DNA of 8,742 bases. Source: Bacteroidota bacterium. Lineage in GTDB: Bacteria; Bacteroidota; Bacteroidia; J057. The notes below the pieces were generated by a model, which saw only the letters and a program-made list of their open reading frames with translations, was not told where the DNA came from and searched no databases. Both the position numbers and the translations under genes were made by a program. How positions within the stretch are numbered: position 1 is the stretch's first letter; each line of letters opens with the position of its first letter. This document shows, in pieces, positions 5,601 to 8,742 of this stretch. The DNA lies in assembly GCA_004292985.1 (NCBI GenBank), contig RDXT01000328.1:1-8742 (forward strand), given 5' to 3'.

Positions 5601-6434
5601 ATGGGAAGCATCGGATACATAAGCATACTCCTGCTGCTGGCCAATACCCTTGTTACCTACCAGGGCCTGAACGACCGCAGCTTTTTCGACCGTTATTCAT
5701 TTCAGATTGATGGTATCTTAATCCGGAAAGAATATTACCGGATAATCAGTTCAGGTTTTCTGCATGTTGACTGGCGGCATTTTATCCTGAATATGCTCAC
5801 CTTTTACTTTTTCAGTTATGCACTGGAAGTAAAATTCGGGCATGCATTATTTCTGCTGTTGTATTTCGGAAGTCTCGCGGGCGGTAATCTTCTGGCCCTG
5901 TATATCCACCGGAATCACGGCGATTATCACGCAGTGGGCGCTTCAGGAGCCATCAGCGGGCTTATTTTTGCTTCCATTGCCGTTTTTCCCGGACTCATTT
6001 TGTACCTTATTTTTTTCCCGATACCCGGCTGGTTATTCGGATTAATCTATGTGCTGGCTTCCATTTACGGGATCAAAAGCCAGAGCGATAATATCGGGCA
6101 CGAAGCGCATCTGGGAGGAGGTCTGGCGGGTATGTTAACTGCCGTTTCATTAGATCCGTATGTGGTGCGGGAGAATTATTTCGAGATATTATGCATCCTT
6201 GTTCCTTCCGCTGTTTTTCTCTACCTGCTCATGAGAAACCCTGATTTTCTGCTGGTTAATCGTTTTTCATTTCCAGGTTCTCAGCAGAAATTTTATAATA
6301 AGGATGAAAAATACAATTACGAACAAAACCAGCGCAAGCGTGAACTGGACAGGTTATTAGATAAAATCAGCAGAAGCGGAATCGGGAGTTTATCGGCCCA
6401 GGAGCGTAAAAGGTTAGATGAATTGAATAAATGA
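5601..6434 (+). CDS. Rhomboid family intramembrane serine protease
   Basis: The 277-residue protein is a polytopic membrane protease of the rhomboid family, which cleaves transmembrane helices near the membrane surface. The catalytic Ser is in GASGAISG (Ser115). The catalytic His is in GHEAHLGGG (His170). The oxyanion-stabilising HxxxN motif is present as HFILN (His60, Asn64). About six hydrophobic helices are visible: roughly 4-20, 60-76, 82-101, 113-137, 141-157 and 167-183. A further hydrophobic segment lies at about 194-211. The cytoplasmic tail ends in LDRLLDKISRSGIGSLSAQERKRLDEL (250-275), a helical element typical of Bacteroidota rhomboids. All catalytic residues are intact, so it should be active. 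It starts 17 bases after the anti-sigma-like gene with no room for its own promoter, so it is most likely co-transcribed with the sigma factor. Its natural substrate is unknown; the neighbouring single-pass regulator is an obvious candidate. Confidence 0.93.
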   Translation: MGSIGYISILLLLANTLVTYQGLNDRSFFDRYSFQIDGILIRKEYYRIISSGFLHVDWRHFILNMLTFYFFSYALEVKFGHALFLLLYFGSLAGGNLLALYIHRNHGDYHAVGASGAISGLIFASIAVFPGLILYLIFFPIPGWLFGLIYVLASIYGIKSQSDNIGHEAHLGGGLAGMLTAVSLDPYVVRENYFEILCILVPSAVFLYLLMRNPDFLLVNRFSFPGSQQKFYNKDEKYNYEQNQRKRELDRLLDKISRSGIGSLSAQERKRLDELNK

Positions 6435-6466
6435 GCGATCTGTGACAGGCAAATTGTGATGCCCCC

Positions 6467-7879
6467 TCATTTTCCGATACAAAACTTCGAAAAAATACTT
6501 CCCAGCACCTCCTCGGTATTGATTTCGCCGGTGATCGCACCGATATGGTGCAGGGCCACGCGCAGGTCAATAGACACAAGGTCGCCGCTGATACCCTGAT
6601 CCAGGGCCTGGCGCACATCATCTAAGGCCTGGGAGGCCTGCCGCAGGTGGTCGCGGTGCCGCACATGGCTGATGAGCGTATCGCTGGCAGAGCTGCTTTC
6701 GCCGAGGTTTTCGACGGCGTCGAGCATGAGGCGGCGGAGGCCTTCGAGGTTGCCGCCGTCGCGGGCAGAGATCAGCAGCCAGGCCACATAGGCTTTGCCA
6801 CCGAGGCTACGGGGGTCCTGCGTTTCTGCATAGGCCGCCGGGTCGGGTAGCAAATCGGCTTTATTGCCTGCGGCAATGAGCTGCGTATCAGGAGGTAAGT
6901 CCAGCGAATGGAGGTATTCGATGGCCTGGGCCGGGGTTTCGCTGGCGGCATCGAAGAGATAGATCACCAGATCGGCCTTGTGCGCCAGGGCGAGGCTGCG
7001 CTGCACGCCTTCGGCTTCGATGGCATCGGTGGTGTCGCGCACCCCGGCGGTATCCATGAGCCGGAACTCCACCCCGCCGATCACAAGGCGGTCCTCGATC
7101 ACGTCGCGGGTCGTGCCGGGAATGTCCGAAACGATGGCGCGGTTTTCGTTCAGCAGGGCATTGAGCAGGGTGGATTTACCTGCGTTGGGTTTGCCCAGGA
7201 TCACGGTCGGCATACCCGATTTGAGGGCGTTTCCGAGGCGGAAAGAGCTGATCAGGCGGCTGATATGGGTCTGAATGTGGTCTATCAGGGCGGTAAGGCG
7301 GCTGCGGTCGGCAAACTCCACATCTTCTTCGCCGAAGTCGAGTTCGAGTTCGATCAGGGCCGTAAAGTCAATGAGTTGCTGCCGGAGCTCAGCCAGTTCG
7401 TGCGAAACGCCGCCCCGCAACTGGTTGATGGCCACGCGGTGGGCGGCTGCCGACTGGGCGGCGATGAGGTCGGCCACGGCTTCGGCCTGGGCCAGGTCCA
7501 GGGAGCCATTGAGCCAGGCGCGGCGGGTAAATTCGCCCGGCTCCGCCAGACGTGCGCCGGATTCCAGCAGCAGTTGCAGCACCTCCCGCAAAATGTAGGG
7601 GCTCCCGTGGCAGGAAATTTCGACTACATCCTCGCAGGTATAAGAATGCGGTGCACGAAAAAGCCCCAGCACCACATCGTCGAGCACCTCGCTGCCCCGG
7701 CGGATCTGGCCGTAGCGCATCTGCCCCCCTCCTACCCCACTGAGTTTGCGTGAAAATATCCGCTCTGCAATGGCAATCGCCTCAGGTCCCGACATGCGGA
7801 TAATGCCCAAAGCACCGATGCCTGCGGGGGTGGAGAGGGCTGCGATCGTGTCGCTGTGAGGGGAAGGAGAAACGCTCAT
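6467..7879 (-). CDS. mnmE: tRNA uridine-5-carboxymethylaminomethyl(34) synthesis GTPase MnmE
   Basis: MnmE works with MnmG to add a carboxymethylaminomethyl group to U34 of certain tRNAs, using a folate-derived one-carbon unit, and so supports accurate decoding. The 470 residues show all parts in order. The N-terminal folate-binding domain (about 8-120) contains DTIAALSTPAGIGALGIIRMSG and the CHGSP motif (90-94). The helical domain follows. An inserted Ras-like G domain (about 222-390) has G1 GKPNAGKS (229-236), G2 GTTRD (255-259), G3 DTAG (276-279) and G4 NKAD (339-342). The C-terminus is the CIGK motif (467-470), whose Cys is needed for modification. Nothing is missing and length is typical. 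The ATG at 7879 is preferred to an in-frame TTG at 7888 only three codons upstream. The gene converges on the rhomboid gene (32-base gap, no evident hairpin terminator) and diverges from the DUF2233 gene. Confidence 0.98.
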   Translation of the reverse strand: MSVSPSPHSDTIAALSTPAGIGALGIIRMSGPEAIAIAERIFSRKLSGVGGGQMRYGQIRRGSEVLDDVVLGLFRAPHSYTCEDVVEISCHGSPYILREVLQLLLESGARLAEPGEFTRRAWLNGSLDLAQAEAVADLIAAQSAAAHRVAINQLRGGVSHELAELRQQLIDFTALIELELDFGEEDVEFADRSRLTALIDHIQTHISRLISSFRLGNALKSGMPTVILGKPNAGKSTLLNALLNENRAIVSDIPGTTRDVIEDRLVIGGVEFRLMDTAGVRDTTDAIEAEGVQRSLALAHKADLVIYLFDAASETPAQAIEYLHSLDLPPDTQLIAAGNKADLLPDPAAYAETQDPRSLGGKAYVAWLLISARDGGNLEGLRRLMLDAVENLGESSSASDTLISHVRHRDHLRQASQALDDVRQALDQGISGDLVSIDLRVALHHIGAITGEINTEEVLGSIFSKFCIGK

Positions 7880-7882
7880 ACA

Positions 7883-7913
7883 TTGCAAATAAACGAATAT
7901 TCAGGTACATTTG
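7883..7913 (+). promoter_or_regulatory. Bacteroidota-type promoter for the DUF2233 gene
   Basis: TTG at 7883-7885 and TACATTTG at 7906-7913 are separated by 20 bases. The -7 box is a perfect match to TAnnTTTG, and the spacing is within the range known for Bacteroidota housekeeping promoters. Transcription would start near 7920, about 34 bases before the ATG at 7954. The -33 element lies only 4 bases from the divergent mnmE start codon, so polymerase binding here could interfere with mnmE initiation. I could not find an equally good site for mnmE. Confidence 0.55.
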
Positions 7914-7953
7914 ACTCACAGACTCCTAAACAAATCTCTCAGACACAAGCCTC

Positions 7954-8742
7954 ATGCAGCGATTTATTCCCCTCTTTCTCTTGCTGACCGCATTGGGAAT
8001 GGCTCTGCTTTTTGCCCCAAAACTTCTGAGCAGGGGGGAGAAAAACGATAAAACCCCGGAACAAGTGCTGGATTTTCCGGAGGGGCCCGGGCAGGTTATT
8101 TTCAGGGAAGATAGCTTCGATATCTATATCGTTAATATCCGGAAGGAAAAACTCTCTCTCTATCATAAAAAACCCGACGGCACCTTGTTTTCAAACATCG
8201 GAAATGTAAAAACCCACCTCGAAAACCTTGGGGATACGCTTGTATTTGCCTGTAACGCAGGTATTTATGATGAGAAATTTACCCCAAAAGGCTTGTTTAT
8301 CCAGGATGGGAAAAACATTGCCCCTGCTGATACAAACAGCCCCGCTTCAGGAGGTAATTTTTATCTGAAACCGAATGGCGTATTCCTGATATACGACCAC
8401 TCGATGAGTATTATGCAAACGCCTGATTATCACCCTAATGATTCCATTTTGCAGGCTCTCCAGTCAGGCCCCATGCTGGTGATTCAGGGGAAAATACATC
8501 CGGCATTTAAGGAAAACTCCTCAAATACCTATGTGCGCAATGGGGTAGGTATGCTGGATGCAGAACATGCTGTTTTTGCGATTTCCCGGCATCCGGTGAA
8601 CCTGTTTACCTTTGCAAAACTCTTTCAGGAATATTTTCACTGTCAGAATGCGCTGTATTTAGATGGCGCTATTTCGAAAATGTACCTCCCGAAACTCCGG
8701 CCCAATGATCTGGACGGAAAACTGGCAGGTATATTGGCGGTT
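7954..8742 (+). CDS. DUF2233 / phosphodiester glycosidase family (NAGPA-domain) protein, 3' end outside window
   Basis: The frame is open from the ATG at 7954 to the window edge, giving 263 codons with no stop. The protein begins with a membrane anchor or signal segment (RFIPLFLLLTALGMALLFAP, residues 3-22), then a polar linker. The domain from about residue 45 matches the DUF2233/NAGPA fold (relatives include E. coli YigE): CNAGIYDEKFTPKGLFIQDG (100-119), GGNFYLKPNGVF (133-144), SGPMLVIQGKIHP (171-183), VRNGVGM (194-200), VFAISRHPVNLFTFAKLF (207-224) and NALYLDGAIS (232-241). The eukaryotic NAGPA enzyme removes N-acetylglucosamine from phosphodiesters. Bacterial relatives of this type are presumed to act outside the cytoplasm on glycan phosphodiesters, but their substrates are mostly unknown. 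Members typically end a few residues after the G-x-x-x-x-V segment seen at 259-263, so almost the whole protein is present. Confidence 0.9.
   Translation, partial: MQRFIPLFLLLTALGMALLFAPKLLSRGEKNDKTPEQVLDFPEGPGQVIFREDSFDIYIVNIRKEKLSLYHKKPDGTLFSNIGNVKTHLENLGDTLVFACNAGIYDEKFTPKGLFIQDGKNIAPADTNSPASGGNFYLKPNGVFLIYDHSMSIMQTPDYHPNDSILQALQSGPMLVIQGKIHPAFKENSSNTYVRNGVGMLDAEHAVFAISRHPVNLFTFAKLFQEYFHCQNALYLDGAISKMYLPKLRPNDLDGKLAGILAV

Noticed and set aside
6435..6466. Bidirectional terminator between the converging rhomboid and mnmE genes
   Set aside because: No convincing GC-rich hairpin or T-run is visible in the 32-base gap.
6908..7753. Long plus-strand open frame (281 codons) opposite mnmE
   Set aside because: It is fully antisense to a complete, unmistakable mnmE; it is low-complexity in places and matches no family. 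It reflects the GC-rich codon use of mnmE.
7886..7893. TTTATTTG on the minus strand as a -7 box for mnmE
   Set aside because: It has no TTG element at the right distance and would lie only 6 bases from the ATG.

Overview
The window looks like a piece of chromosome from the Bacteroidota, most likely a Saprospiria-type marine or freshwater bacterium. Four things point there: a secreted subtilase ending in a partial Type IX secretion (T9SS) sorting domain; a rhomboid with the C-terminal helical tail seen in this phylum; an ECF sigma factor overlapping a TPR/transmembrane anti-sigma-like gene; and promoter-like sites of the form TTG-N19/20-TAnnTTTG. No Shine-Dalgarno sequences are evident. The lineage below phylum level is inference. 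I see no rRNA, tRNA, insertion sequence, CRISPR array or phage gene.

Left block (1-1152, minus strand). Reading leftwards from 1152 there is an 84-residue two-helix membrane protein, a 135-residue SRPBCC/AHSA1 domain protein, and the first 124 residues of a membrane-anchored protein of unknown function that runs off the left edge. The gaps are 42 and 74 bases, so they may be one transcription unit.

Middle block (1334-6434, plus strand). A divergent intergenic region holds a possible promoter for a secreted S8 subtilisin-like protein. It has altered residues at the catalytic Asp and oxyanion Asn positions, and its T9SS tail is cut short. A secreted protein of unknown family follows after 19 bases. 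A second possible promoter precedes a compact three-gene set: an ECF sigma factor, a single-pass membrane protein with an anti-sigma-like N-terminus and a TPR-like periplasmic part (overlapping the sigma gene), and a rhomboid intramembrane serine protease 17 bases downstream. This sigma / membrane-anchored regulator / intramembrane protease order is the most interesting arrangement here. It suggests, without proving, a regulated-proteolysis circuit.

Right block (6467-8742). mnmE (tRNA U34 modification GTPase) is on the minus strand, convergent with the rhomboid gene. Diverging from it is a DUF2233/phosphodiester-glycosidase-family gene, almost complete but running off the right edge. It has the best-matching Bacteroidota promoter in the window.

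There is no gene-free stretch over 300 bases. The largest gap is 1153-1333.
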